NCBI GenBank assembly: GCA_041476565.1
Contig: JBGOTQ010000063.1
Span: 1 to 24,969 of the forward strand
Direction of reading: 5' to 3'
DNA length: 24,969 nt
Source of the DNA: DATKMG01 sp041476565
GTDB taxonomy: Bacteria > Acidobacteriota > Terriglobia > Versatilivoradales > Versatilivoraceae
Positions 15,528 through 23,193 of the stretch are shown piece by piece. Every line of letters starts with the position of its first letter. Positions within the stretch are counted from its first letter, which is position 1. Made by a program: the position numbers and the translations under genes. The notes under the pieces are model-generated. The model was not told the origin of the DNA and did no database searches. It saw nothing but the letters and a program-made list of their open reading frames with translations.

Positions 15528-16677
15528 AAGAAAAAATAGGCCATTTGAAAGTGGACTGAATCGGGACTCGCTTTCCGGTTTGTTGTGAATTGTGACAGCC
15601 TTCCATAATCTCTAGCACATGGAAGGCATGTTCCATTGTCATAATGGTTTTTTTCCCGGTAGCCAGGCACTCGGCAATATGAGCGGCCCCGTTCTGCCAT
15701 TTATATCCCGCAGGATCCTCGGCATAACGTTTTCTCGTTTCCTTCATTGTAGACACATCCACGCCGTGCGGCCCCCAGTCGTAACCGCACAGATGCATAT
15801 CCCCCTCTGTGCCCCAGAAGTCAATGGTATATTGGTCTGTTCTCCCTGAGTGTCCATCGGCAGATCCGTAGTTGTACCCGGACTGGACATGCGAAAGGAC
15901 CCCGTTACCATGATCCATTATAAGCATGTCATTGTCAGATACTTCCACGTCGACCTCTGTACCATCTGTCAATTTGCGTTTCGGCGTGCAGATGCGCGTC
16001 ATTCCCACGACCGCCTTCACGGGGCCGAGCAGACCGGTCAAGGACGTCACATTGTACACACCCAAGTCGTACAGGCTGCCCCCTCCCTTCTGGAAGAACC
16101 AGGCCGACCATAAAAAGCCTTCATGGCCGTAGTGAGCATGGGCAGCGGTCACTTTCCCCAGCTTTCCGCTCGCCAGGGTCTCGGCCATAAACTTAAATTG
16201 CGGGCTGAGTATGGTAATAGGCGCACCCCAGAAGCCCACCTTTTTTTCGCGAGCCAAGGCCAGTAGCTTTTTCGCATCGGCGGAATGAACCGACAGCGGT
16301 TTCTCGGACCAGACGTGCAACCCCGATTCCAACCCTTTAAGGTTCACCTGGTAATGGGATGGCATGGAAGTCAAGTTGACCAAAAAATCGAACTTCGGTC
16401 CTTTGAGCATTTCATCTATATTGGGATAGGTGTGGGGGATGTTGAATCTCTTGGCGCGTTCTGCGGCCCGCTGGATGATAAGGTCACAAGCGCTTACCAA
16501 CTCGATGTAAGGAGACTCCACCATGACTGGCAGATAACTGCCTGATACGCTGCCGCAGCCAATAACTCCGACCTTGATCTTCTTGGTATCCTGGTTGGCA
16601 AGAGCTGTTGCTGCAGCGCCAGCCGCAGCCGTAGTTTTCAGGAACGTCCTTCGAGAAACAGGCTTCGAACTTGGCAT
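15526..16677 (-). CDS. Tat-exported Gfo/Idh/MocA family oxidoreductase (383 aa)
   Basis: A second, shorter NAD(P)-dependent oxidoreductase with a twin-arginine signal S8-R-R-T-F-L13 followed by an alanine-rich stretch ending near ALANQ (28). The Rossmann motif is VGVIGCGSVSG (36-46), the family lysine is in E125-K126-P127, and the DLGVYN motif (204-209) replaces the D-x-G-x-H of many relatives. It lies 20 bp after the Kelch gene and 8 bp before the other Tat-exported oxidoreductase. The start at 16677 has GAGGAG about nine bases upstream. It probably acts on sugars or glycosides in the periplasm together with its neighbours. It is only distantly similar to the 457-residue protein, so it is not a recent duplicate. 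Confidence 0.93.
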   Translation of the reverse strand: MPSSKPVSRRTFLKTTAAAGAAATALANQDTKKIKVGVIGCGSVSGSYLPVMVESPYIELVSACDLIIQRAAERAKRFNIPHTYPNIDEMLKGPKFDFLVNLTSMPSHYQVNLKGLESGLHVWSEKPLSVHSADAKKLLALAREKKVGFWGAPITILSPQFKFMAETLASGKLGKVTAAHAHYGHEGFLWSAWFFQKGGGSLYDLGVYNVTSLTGLLGPVKAVVGMTRICTPKRKLTDGTEVDVEVSDNDMLIMDHGNGVLSHVQSGYNYGSADGHSGRTDQYTIDFWGTEGDMHLCGYDWGPHGVDVSTMKETRKRYAEDPAGYKWQNGAAHIAECLATGKKTIMTMEHAFHVLEIMEGCHNSQQTGKRVPIQSTFKWPIFS

Positions 16678-16697
16678 AATGCCATCTCCTCGCTTAT

Positions 16698-17699
16698 TTA
16701 GTATTGAACTCTGTAACCCCAGGTCACCTTGCAGGTGACGAGGTCATCGACTTCCTCCCAGAATCCGCCAGCCAGATACAGTGTGTCGTTGATGAAGCCA
16801 CCCGCTCCACAGCAACGTCCTGCTGGCAAGGGGTGAATCTGACCGAATTTCTTTGTCTGCATGTCGAAGTAGGTGACGAGGGGAGTTCGCTTGGCTTCCG
16901 GCGGTTTCCCACCAGCCACGAAGAGCCTCGTCCCTTGCGTGACATGGCTGGAATGCTGCGTCAGTGTCCATTTGCTCTTGATGATCCGTGGAATATTCAG
17001 TTTCTTCCAGGAATTGTGAACAATGTCGTATTGCAGTACTCCGTCCGCCATGATTTCTTTGCTGGTTTCCCCGTGCAGGACATAGATGTTGCCGTTGTAA
17101 AACCCCTGGGTAATAAATCGTGCCCCTTCAGGAAGATCAGCCATGCGGGTGTAGGTATTATCCTCAGGGTCGTACCGGTAGGTGCTGAGGTCAGCGGTGT
17201 CTCGGGTCAAGGTCCTGGCACCAAAAACATAAATGAACTCACCCACAGCCGTGGCGGCGGCGTAGCTGCGTGGCGCCGGCAAAGGTGCAATCTCCGTCCA
17301 GGCATCTTTGGCGGGGTCATACACGAACGACCGGTCAGTCTGCTTGGCATCAATCCCCTTCTTGTCTCCGCCGAAAATGTAAATCTTCCCGTTATAGACA
17401 GCAATCGCGGGCCAACCCGCTTTGTCGGGCAGAGGGGCTTTATCGGTCCAGGTATTCGTAGCCGGGTCATAGACCTGATGGGCACTGGAAGCGCCGCCGA
17501 CCAGGGTGGCCCCGCCAATGATGTGCAGCTTATTGTCTAACACAGCCCCCGCACAACCAATCTGGGGGTGCGGGATATCGGCCAGGACAGTCCACCCCTG
17601 ATCGGCGGCTGCCGATGGCTCTCGGGTTTGTGACAGGGCCACGGCCACCGCCAAGCCAAGGTAAATCAACATATAGGACACATGTTTTAGCTTTCCCAT
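16698..17699 (-). CDS. Secreted Kelch-repeat beta-propeller protein
   Basis: A 333-residue protein with signal peptide at residues 1-24 (MGKLKHVSYMLIYLGLAVAV then ALSQ). Six Kelch blades follow, each with a G-G or equivalent, a tyrosine and a W about six residues later. Examples are IIGGATLVGG...YDPATNTW, IYIFGGDKKG...YDPAKDAW, and FVAGGKPPEA...FDMQTKKF. The blades fill the rest of the chain, so the protein is a single six-bladed propeller. Kelch propellers bind proteins or sugars; some relatives are sialate mutarotases or galactose-oxidase-like, but no catalytic residues are evident. GGAG lies about 11 bases before the ATG. It is the first gene of the operon with the two Tat-exported oxidoreductases, so a role in presenting or epimerising their sugar substrate is plausible but not shown. 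Confidence 0.9.
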   Translation of the reverse strand: MGKLKHVSYMLIYLGLAVAVALSQTREPSAAADQGWTVLADIPHPQIGCAGAVLDNKLHIIGGATLVGGASSAHQVYDPATNTWTDKAPLPDKAGWPAIAVYNGKIYIFGGDKKGIDAKQTDRSFVYDPAKDAWTEIAPLPAPRSYAAATAVGEFIYVFGARTLTRDTADLSTYRYDPEDNTYTRMADLPEGARFITQGFYNGNIYVLHGETSKEIMADGVLQYDIVHNSWKKLNIPRIIKSKWTLTQHSSHVTQGTRLFVAGGKPPEAKRTPLVTYFDMQTKKFGQIHPLPAGRCCGAGGFINDTLYLAGGFWEEVDDLVTCKVTWGYRVQY

Positions 17700-17732
17700 G
17701 GATTTAAGATCTCCTTTATAAATTAGGCCTCC

Positions 17733-17966
17733 CTAGCAAGTTTCTGTCACGAAACTGCAGGATTGCATGAAAACGTCCCCTCCTCGGCTGAGGAGGGGAC
17801 GTGGCGTGCAGCGCCGCGGGGGTGGTGGGTGTTGTTGCAACACCGATAGGGGCTTGGCTTTTCAAGGATTGTTCAAACCACCCCGCCGCGGCCTGTGGCT
17901 GCGGCTGCCCCTCCTTATCCAAGGAGGGGAGCCTTCTTGCCAAGTTTCGCGACAGAAACTTGCTAG
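17733..17966. mobile_element. MITE-like element with 24-bp terminal inverted repeats
   Basis: The two ends (17733-17756 and 17943-17966) are inverted copies differing at one position; each starts CTAGCAAGTTTCTGTC. Inside are a perfect 13-bp hairpin (ACGTCCCCTCCTC, 17773-17785, with 17790-17802), a perfect 9-bp hairpin (CCCCTCCTT, 17908-17916, with 17921-17929) and an inverted GCCGCGG/GGGTGGT pair. It is 234 bp long with no coding capacity, and no clear target-site duplication is visible. It fills the gap between the Kelch and DUF1080 genes. Confidence 0.65.
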
Positions 17967-17995
17967 AACCATTGTCAACCACAGGGACGTGAGTT

Positions 17996-18976
17996 TCATT
18001 TTGCAGCAGGGGTGATGACGATATTCCGATAAGCGATGCCACCGTGGTCGCCCTGCATATAAATAGGTCCCGGCAACCCCTCATGACTGTCCAGGGCGCC
18101 GCCCGTAATGCCGGGAATTTCCCGGTTGTCAATAATGGTTTGGCCGTTCTGTACCACAGTGACGTTGCGCCCGATCAGGGTAATGTCGAAACTCTGCCAT
18201 TGCCCCGGCTTCCGCGGTAATTCCGGAGATGGCGCCAGGAAGCCATAGACACCTCCCATGTGATGGCTGGGCGGCTCCTGGAGGGAATCGTCTTCTACTT
18301 GAACCTCGTAACGACCCCGCAGGTAGACTCCACTGTTGGCTTTGGCTGGACAGTTGAATTCAATATGAAGCTTGAAATCTTCGAATTTTCGGGTCGTGAT
18401 GATGTTGCACCCGGCCCCAGTCGTCACCAGGGATGCATTTTGTACCTTCCAATTGTTGGACTGGCTAGGATTGTCGAAAGTCCATCCACTTACGTCCTTC
18501 CCGTTGAATAGCTGAATAGGCTCTCCCCACTGAGGAACTGTGGTTCGTTTCAACGAAGGAGCTCGCTTGCCTGTCCACTGCCAGAGAGCGCCCTTCGGAC
18601 CGGTGGTAGTACCTGCCAGCGAACCCGCAGCATACTTGCCCTTGAATACCATGTCATCAGAAAGCCCTTCTTCTTCCTTAGGGGACACAAACTCGATTTG
18701 CTCGCCCTTGATTTCGATCTTTGGCAAGGGGCGGGCATTGCCCCAACGGCCGACCATTTGGGCCTTCAACTCTCCGCCCTCCTGCCGTACTTCCAGCCAT
18801 GAAGGATATTCCCGATCCGGCGCCTGCAGTGTCAAATCCCAACGTCCCAGGAAGGGCTTCACAGAGTTCGTTCGAGAGGGTGAATCGTTCTTCGGTTTTG
18901 CGACCTGAGCATGCAGGAAAAGTGGGCCAACCAGAAAACAAGCCAGAGCAGCCAACAGAAGTTTCTTAATTCTCAT
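17996..18976 (-). CDS. DUF1080 (3-keto-glycoside hydrolase/lyase type) protein, secreted
   Basis: A 326-residue protein with signal peptide MRIKKLLLAALACFLVGPLF ending near LHAQ. Residues about 40-140 form a small beta-barrel-like domain starting FLGRWDLTL. Residues about 150-326 are the DUF1080 / 3-keto-disaccharide hydrolase domain (PF06439-type). Its hallmarks are LFNGKDVSGW (156-165), NSGVYLRGRYEVQVEDD (214-230) and GPIYMQGDHGGIAYRNIVI (303-321). Characterised members cleave 3-keto-glycosides that are made by Gfo/Idh/MocA dehydrogenases. The two Tat-exported oxidoreductases just downstream make such a partnership likely. AAGGAG lies about ten bases before the ATG. The MITE-like element separates it from the Kelch gene, so cotranscription is uncertain. 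Confidence 0.92.
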   Translation of the reverse strand: MRIKKLLLAALACFLVGPLFLHAQVAKPKNDSPSRTNSVKPFLGRWDLTLQAPDREYPSWLEVRQEGGELKAQMVGRWGNARPLPKIEIKGEQIEFVSPKEEEGLSDDMVFKGKYAAGSLAGTTTGPKGALWQWTGKRAPSLKRTTVPQWGEPIQLFNGKDVSGWTFDNPSQSNNWKVQNASLVTTGAGCNIITTRKFEDFKLHIEFNCPAKANSGVYLRGRYEVQVEDDSLQEPPSHHMGGVYGFLAPSPELPRKPGQWQSFDITLIGRNVTVVQNGQTIIDNREIPGITGGALDSHEGLPGPIYMQGDHGGIAYRNIVITPAAK

Positions 18977-19004
18977 TTCTAAGGTTCTCCTTCCAAGATA
19001 GAAA

Positions 19005-19079
19005 TATGAAAATGCGATTGTTGGTGGAGGGTCGCGCTCCGTCGCGACCCTTATGGGGGCGACCCTCCACCATATTCAT
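19005..19079. repeat. GC-rich hairpin repeat element, copy 2
   Basis: A perfect 14-bp outer stem TGGTGGAGGGTCGC (19022-19035) pairs with 19059-19072. An alternative inner stem is GGGTCGCG/CGCGACCC. The flanks TATGAAAATGCG and CATATTCAT match those of the copy at 13861-13942. It lies between the DUF1080 and URO-D genes and could act as a hairpin at the 3' end of the URO-D transcript. Confidence 0.75.
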
Positions 19080-19124
19080 GCTACGTGGTGCCCCAGGAGG
19101 GCATGCGTGGCTACACGGCTACCT

Positions 19125-20327
19125 TCATCTGCGGATAAGCTCATGTGAGCCATGTTGCCAGGTATCGATCATCACCTGAATGTTAGACCAAGTTCTCGGC
19201 GTGTCTTCAGTAATGTTGTCAACAGGGGAAAGGATGAACCCGTCCGGCCCGAGTTTCCGGATTGCGTCCTCGGTACTGGCACGGACTTCTTCGGGGGTCC
19301 CCAGCTCGATAGTCAGGGCTGCATTCACACCTCCCCATAAACAGACTCGGCCACGCAATTTTTCCCGCATAAGGCCCAGGTTGTTCTGGGCGGTGGGGGC
19401 AGGGTCCACACCGATCAGGACGTCAACTCCGGCCTCAATAAAAAGGCCCAGCAATGGTGTTGTGGCGGCGGTCATAATGTAACCAAACTTCGCACCGGCT
19501 TGGTGGGCCATGTCTGCATCTTGCTTCAAATGGGGAAGAACAAACCGGCGATACAGAGGGGGTGACCAGAACTGACAGCTTTCGTACCAGCCCCGGCGCA
19601 CAAACAGGTCTACACCGGCCTCAAGAATGACAGCCATGCGCTGGCGGTTCCAGGCGGCGATCATCTCGAACAGAGTCTGAAGAAAATCCGGCTCGTCCAC
19701 GGCCAGATACACCATCTTCTCCAGGCCGCAAAGCCACCCGGCCATATCGGCGCCAACTCCCCAACCCCCACAGGAAAGGATACCGCTCTTACTGGCGAAA
19801 ACCAGGGCTTGCCTGGCGCGTTGACGAAAAGCGTCGATATCCTCCGCTTGTGGAGGAGTCAGCAAATAGCGCAAGGCTTCCAAATCCTGAACGGTTCCAA
19901 CTAAATTCTTGAGGGATCGGGCAATCTGGTAATCGTCCACAAAAGGAATGTGATCCCCATGTGTCCAGTCGTCGGTCTGCCGAACCATGGTGTAGAGGCT
20001 CCCGGCAGGGGTTTCATACTGCTTGTGAAGCACAGGATAGGACTGAGCGGGGGATTTTTCTTTCCACTCACGTGTTGTCACTTCGGGATGAAATCGAATG
20101 GGAAGCCCTCGCAAGTCGGGGTGATTCGGTCGCTCATTACGGTCCGCCGGAGGGATAAATAACATTGCATCCAGCCCCATCGCCAGCTCGCGCTCCGCAA
20201 CTTCGTACCAATCGCGGCACCGATTTCGCATGATGCGAAAACTCATGAGGCAGCAGGGGATGCGTTCAGGGCGTTTGCAGTCAATGGCCTCCAACAGGAC
20301 TTCCCTGGAACTGGTTCGTAGCTCCAT
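19125..20327 (-). CDS. URO-D (uroporphyrinogen decarboxylase) family protein, probably methyltransferase-like
   Basis: A 400-residue cytoplasmic protein of the URO-D superfamily, which contains heme-pathway decarboxylases and corrinoid-linked methyltransferases such as MtaA and CmuA. It starts in family style (REVLLEAIDCKRPERIP, 8-24). It keeps LLGLFIEAGVDVLIGVDP (292-309), CLWGGVNA (329-336) and GFILSPVDNI (363-372). The H-x-C-G element that carries zinc ligands in the methyltransferases reads Y283-I-M-T-A287, so zinc is unlikely to be bound in the usual way. The ATG at 20327 has GAGGAG four bases upstream; a longer frame to 20366 is less likely. It lies 83 bp after the homocysteine methyltransferase gene. 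It is unlikely to be HemE, given the divergence and the context. Substrate unknown. Confidence 0.85.
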   Translation of the reverse strand: MELRTSSREVLLEAIDCKRPERIPCCLMSFRIMRNRCRDWYEVAERELAMGLDAMLFIPPADRNERPNHPDLRGLPIRFHPEVTTREWKEKSPAQSYPVLHKQYETPAGSLYTMVRQTDDWTHGDHIPFVDDYQIARSLKNLVGTVQDLEALRYLLTPPQAEDIDAFRQRARQALVFASKSGILSCGGWGVGADMAGWLCGLEKMVYLAVDEPDFLQTLFEMIAAWNRQRMAVILEAGVDLFVRRGWYESCQFWSPPLYRRFVLPHLKQDADMAHQAGAKFGYIMTAATTPLLGLFIEAGVDVLIGVDPAPTAQNNLGLMREKLRGRVCLWGGVNAALTIELGTPEEVRASTEDAIRKLGPDGFILSPVDNITEDTPRTWSNIQVMIDTWQHGSHELIRR

Positions 20328-20410
20328 GATGCTCCTCTCTATGAAGACTTCATTCCCGACTTCCACCCACGGACTCGGACCTGCAGAGGCATTTCGGAAA
20401 TAAACTCCGG

Positions 20411-21364
20411 TTATTGCACTTCAGCAGCAAGCCCCCGTGCCATGGCCCGGACATAAGCCGCGTTACAGCCACAGCATCCTCCAAGGTAACCAATTCCCTC
20501 AGTTCTAGCCGTACGCGCAAATTCTTTGAACTCTTGGCGCGAAACCTGGATAGTCTCCAACTGGTCGGGGAAATGGGGCATGCGAGTGAAACAGGGAATC
20601 TCATCTGTGGTTCGAAAAGCCGCTGGTTGAGCAGCAATCGGGACATTCACGGCCTGCCGCATTTCGCGGACAATGGAGAGCATGCGCCGGGGATCCTGTT
20701 CGCAGTTGGCCCCGACGAGCGCGGCACCAGCATCAACCATAGCCTGAGCGCACCGGGCAGGGGAGGCTCCATCACTGCTTTCCGTGGTGCGGGGGCGAAA
20801 GCTCATGGTTGCGATAAGCGGCAAACGGCTGGGACGGGCACATTCAAGAGCAATCAACATTTCGTCCAGATGAAAGAAGGTCTCGAGAATCAGGAAATCG
20901 ATTCCAGCGCTCTCGAGCAGCCGAATCTGCTCGGCGATAAGGTCTCGAACCACGCCGGCAGCCGACGAGCCCTGCCGTTCAAAGAGCTGGGTGCGGGAAA
21001 CTGAACCGGCGACCAGCGCCTCGTTCCCAGCGACCTCACGGGCCACACGCACGGCAGCTTTATTAATCGCCTCGGTTTGTGAGCCATAGCCGGACCGAGT
21101 CAGCTTCTCACGGGTCCCGAAAAAGGTCAATGCCTGCAGGACCTGCGAGCCGGCCCTGAGGAATTCACGATGCAATCCGCCGAGAGCTTCCGGGTTCTCG
21201 ATGGCCACTTCGGGAGTGAATTGGCCACTTCCCTTGCCAGTCCCGACCTTCTCCTTCTCTGATCCACTATCCACGTAGCCTCGGCGTTCGAGCTCAATTA
21301 AGTAGCCACCATCGCCGAGGACAACACCTTGCCGTTTGATGAGATCTAAAATATTCCCTGCCAA
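20411..21364 (-). CDS. Homocysteine/betaine-homocysteine S-methyltransferase family protein
   Basis: A 317-residue zinc-dependent methyltransferase domain protein. The three zinc cysteines of the family are present: C221 in GANC and C297-C298 in GGCC, near the C-terminus. The N-terminus GVVLGDGGYLIELERRGY (13-30) is that of the betaine-homocysteine methyltransferase branch. These enzymes move a methyl group from a donor to homocysteine to form methionine. The start is TTG at 21364, supported by AAGGAG eight bases upstream. It sits between a cytoplasmic Gfo/Idh/MocA oxidoreductase and a URO-D family protein. The methyl donor is unknown; no corrinoid protein is encoded in the window. Confidence 0.9.
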   Translation of the reverse strand: MAGNILDLIKRQGVVLGDGGYLIELERRGYVDSGSEKEKVGTGKGSGQFTPEVAIENPEALGGLHREFLRAGSQVLQALTFFGTREKLTRSGYGSQTEAINKAAVRVAREVAGNEALVAGSVSRTQLFERQGSSAAGVVRDLIAEQIRLLESAGIDFLILETFFHLDEMLIALECARPSRLPLIATMSFRPRTTESSDGASPARCAQAMVDAGAALVGANCEQDPRRMLSIVREMRQAVNVPIAAQPAAFRTTDEIPCFTRMPHFPDQLETIQVSRQEFKEFARTARTEGIGYLGGCCGCNAAYVRAMARGLAAEVQ

Positions 21365-21527
21365 GATAACAACTCCTTTCCAGTCTGAAGATCAGCCGCC
21401 CGGCGTTTCTGAAATGTAAGTCCCTTGAACGGCTCAACCCTCATCCGTCGTTACGCACCACTCTTCGCGGGCGAGGGAGTTAGAATGACACTTCCGTTCC
21501 CGAGGTGGTCCCTCACATGATCCCCTT

Positions 21528-22667
21528 CTATTGCTCATCGACTGGGCGCGTGTGGTCATGGAGGTGTTGGAGATCCCGCCGGACCTCATAGGCCTCCGGA
21601 CGGAGGTCGAGCGGCCGGAAGCGAGAGGAAACGGGAATTCCCCGGTTCTCCCGCGCAGCTCGTTGCGCCGCCGCGAGAATATCAAGCAGATGCAAGTCGT
21701 GGGTCAACTCCGTCAGGGGAGGTCGCCCCTGCTTGAGTGCCATGACAAGCTCCGAGAGCCCGTCGGTCCATAACCAGGTCCCTTCAATGGGTTCGTATTC
21801 TTCCCAACATCCTGACTGGTTTTTCCAAATCTCAAACCCGCGCGGATCCCAGTCGTCTCCCAGCAGATTGGCAGTGCCCTTCGTGCCATAGAATTCCAAG
21901 CCGGGCCGGCGATAGCGCTGGATGGCATGGCTGGAGATGATGGAAGACAACGCGCCTGAGGCATGACGCAAAACCGCATGAGAGACATCCGCCCCCGGAG
22001 TGGCAATCTCCTTGCCGGCAACGGAGCGGGGCGTCACGGCGGTCTCCTCTGCCGCCAGAACTTCCGTAACCGGGCCCAGAAAAGCAGTGAGGCTTTTCAA
22101 GTTGTAGATTCCAACCTCTGCCAACGGTCCGATTGAGCCATCGTGATACCAATTGGCCCAGGTCGAGCCTGCATTCCCGTAAAGGCTGCGTGCAGTGTGA
22201 ATTTTTCCGATTTCACCGTCCCGCAGCCGCCCCCACAAGACGCGGATCGTCGGGGCCAACTGCACGAAGGGTGCAGCCATCAGGTGCAAGCCGCGGCGTG
22301 CGGCCAGATTGACCAGCTTTTCCGCCTCGGACCGAGAGGGGGCCATCGGCTTTTCGACCAACACATGCTTACCGTGCTCCAGGGCCAACCTGGTCAGTTC
22401 CGCATGGCTCTCCGGCGGCGTGATGATAACAAGCACGTCCGCGGCTGAATCGAGGACCCGGAGGGGATCGGCAACCAGGCGAATGCCGGGACGGCGGGCC
22501 AGCAAGGCCGGCCAGATTTCCTCTCGCCGCGCACAGACCGGGCCTTCCACAGCAAGCCCTCGCGGTACCAGACGGTCCAGAGCCTGGAGGTACGCCCAAA
22601 GGACGTTCCCTGCCCCCAGGATTCCGACTGTGATGGGAGAGTCACGTGGAGCTAAGCTGTGATTCAT
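21528..22667 (-). CDS. Cytoplasmic Gfo/Idh/MocA family oxidoreductase (379 aa)
   Basis: NAD(P)-dependent oxidoreductase without a signal peptide, unlike the two Tat-exported relatives in this window. The Rossmann motif is VGILGAGNV (14-22) and the family lysine is in E105-K106-P107. The motif EVGIYN replaces D-x-G-x-H, as in the 383-residue relative. The C-terminal part ends with an unusual charged tail after residue about 355. The ATG at 22667 lacks a close Shine-Dalgarno; GAAGGG lies about 13 bases upstream. The homocysteine methyltransferase gene follows after 163 bp. It probably oxidises or reduces a sugar, inositol or related polyol inside the cell; the substrate is not evident. Confidence 0.9.
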   Translation of the reverse strand: MNHSLAPRDSPITVGILGAGNVLWAYLQALDRLVPRGLAVEGPVCARREEIWPALLARRPGIRLVADPLRVLDSAADVLVIITPPESHAELTRLALEHGKHVLVEKPMAPSRSEAEKLVNLAARRGLHLMAAPFVQLAPTIRVLWGRLRDGEIGKIHTARSLYGNAGSTWANWYHDGSIGPLAEVGIYNLKSLTAFLGPVTEVLAAEETAVTPRSVAGKEIATPGADVSHAVLRHASGALSSIISSHAIQRYRRPGLEFYGTKGTANLLGDDWDPRGFEIWKNQSGCWEEYEPIEGTWLWTDGLSELVMALKQGRPPLTELTHDLHLLDILAAAQRAARENRGIPVSSRFRPLDLRPEAYEVRRDLQHLHDHTRPVDEQ

Positions 22668-22800
22668 TGACGTAGCACAGACCCTTCTTTAAAGTCACGG
22701 GCACCGTTGAAAGTGTCAGTGCTAGCCACAGTGAGCGCATTGGCGACGGCGCTCGCCACGAACCGTAGGCTTTTCACCGGTTTCACAAGCCCACGCTTCC

Positions 22801-22830
22801 CGCAAACAGCGCGGTCGGCGTGGCTACCAA
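22801..22830 (+). repeat. 36-bp dispersed repeat, copy 3 (diverged)
   Basis: CGCAAACAGCGCGG is followed by CGTGGCTACCAA, matching the last 30 bases of the copies at 3976 and 5331. ACCGTAGGCTTTTC upstream (22762-22775) matches the sequence before copy 2, and AAGCCCACG matches the sequence before copy 1, so the unit extends further left. Confidence 0.6.
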
Positions 22831-22843
22831 ATCTCGCGGTTTC

Positions 22844-23152
22844 ATAAAGGTGCCCCATGATCTTTTCAAGCTCACCACGGCCTATGAAAAAGTTCCTCAG
22901 CCCACGGAGTGGGCGAAAGAGAGTAGCCCAAGGCCGAGCAGAAGCCTTGTCCCTGCGACGCCCTGGGTCAGCGAATGGGCAACGAGTTTTCTCGTGTAGG
23001 CGTGGGAAGTCCGCCCACGCCTACACGAGGAGAAAATCTCGCTAAATACGGGTTGTTAACCCAGGGCGTCGCGGCCGGCAGTCGCCTTCGGCTCCTGCTA
23101 TTCGTCCGCTATGCCCTGGGCTATTCTCCCATGGCCTTTCAGGACATTTTCA
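22844..23152 (+). repeat. Long palindromic repeat element, expanded copy
   Basis: The left part (22844-22932) matches the minus-strand element at 14117-14030 at about 80 percent. The sequence 23060-23100 matches the continuation of that element. The right arm (23113-23152) is an inverted, diverged copy of the left arm (AGCCCAGGGC and ATGAAAATG on the opposite strand). Between them lies a nested palindrome (22955-23072). The whole gap 22668-23193 appears to contain repeats only; no gene is seen there. Confidence 0.7.
22955..23072. repeat. Nested palindrome inside the expanded repeat
   Basis: The outer arms GCGACGCCCTGGGT (22955-22968) and its exact complement (23059-23072) enclose a second perfect 16-bp stem, CTCGTGTAGGCGTGGG (22991-23006) with 23014-23029 and a seven-base loop. 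The inner stem can be extended by a few pairs through CGAG/TTTT with bulges. Confidence 0.85.
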
Positions 23153-23193
23153 TAACATGCGTTACGCTACCTAACTCACCCTGCACATATGAT

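Noticed and set aside
17716..18132. 138-codon minus-strand frame through the MITE-like element
   Set aside because: It overlaps the DUF1080 gene in another frame, and most of it is repeat sequence.
19125..20327. Assignment of the URO-D family gene as hemE
   Set aside because: The sequence is divergent, there is no heme gene nearby, and the neighbours are a methyltransferase and a sugar-type oxidoreductase.
22855..23152. CRISPR-like array suggested by repeated CCCAGGGCG motifs
   Set aside because: The repeats are inverted arms of a palindrome, not regularly spaced direct repeats with spacers, and no cas gene is present.
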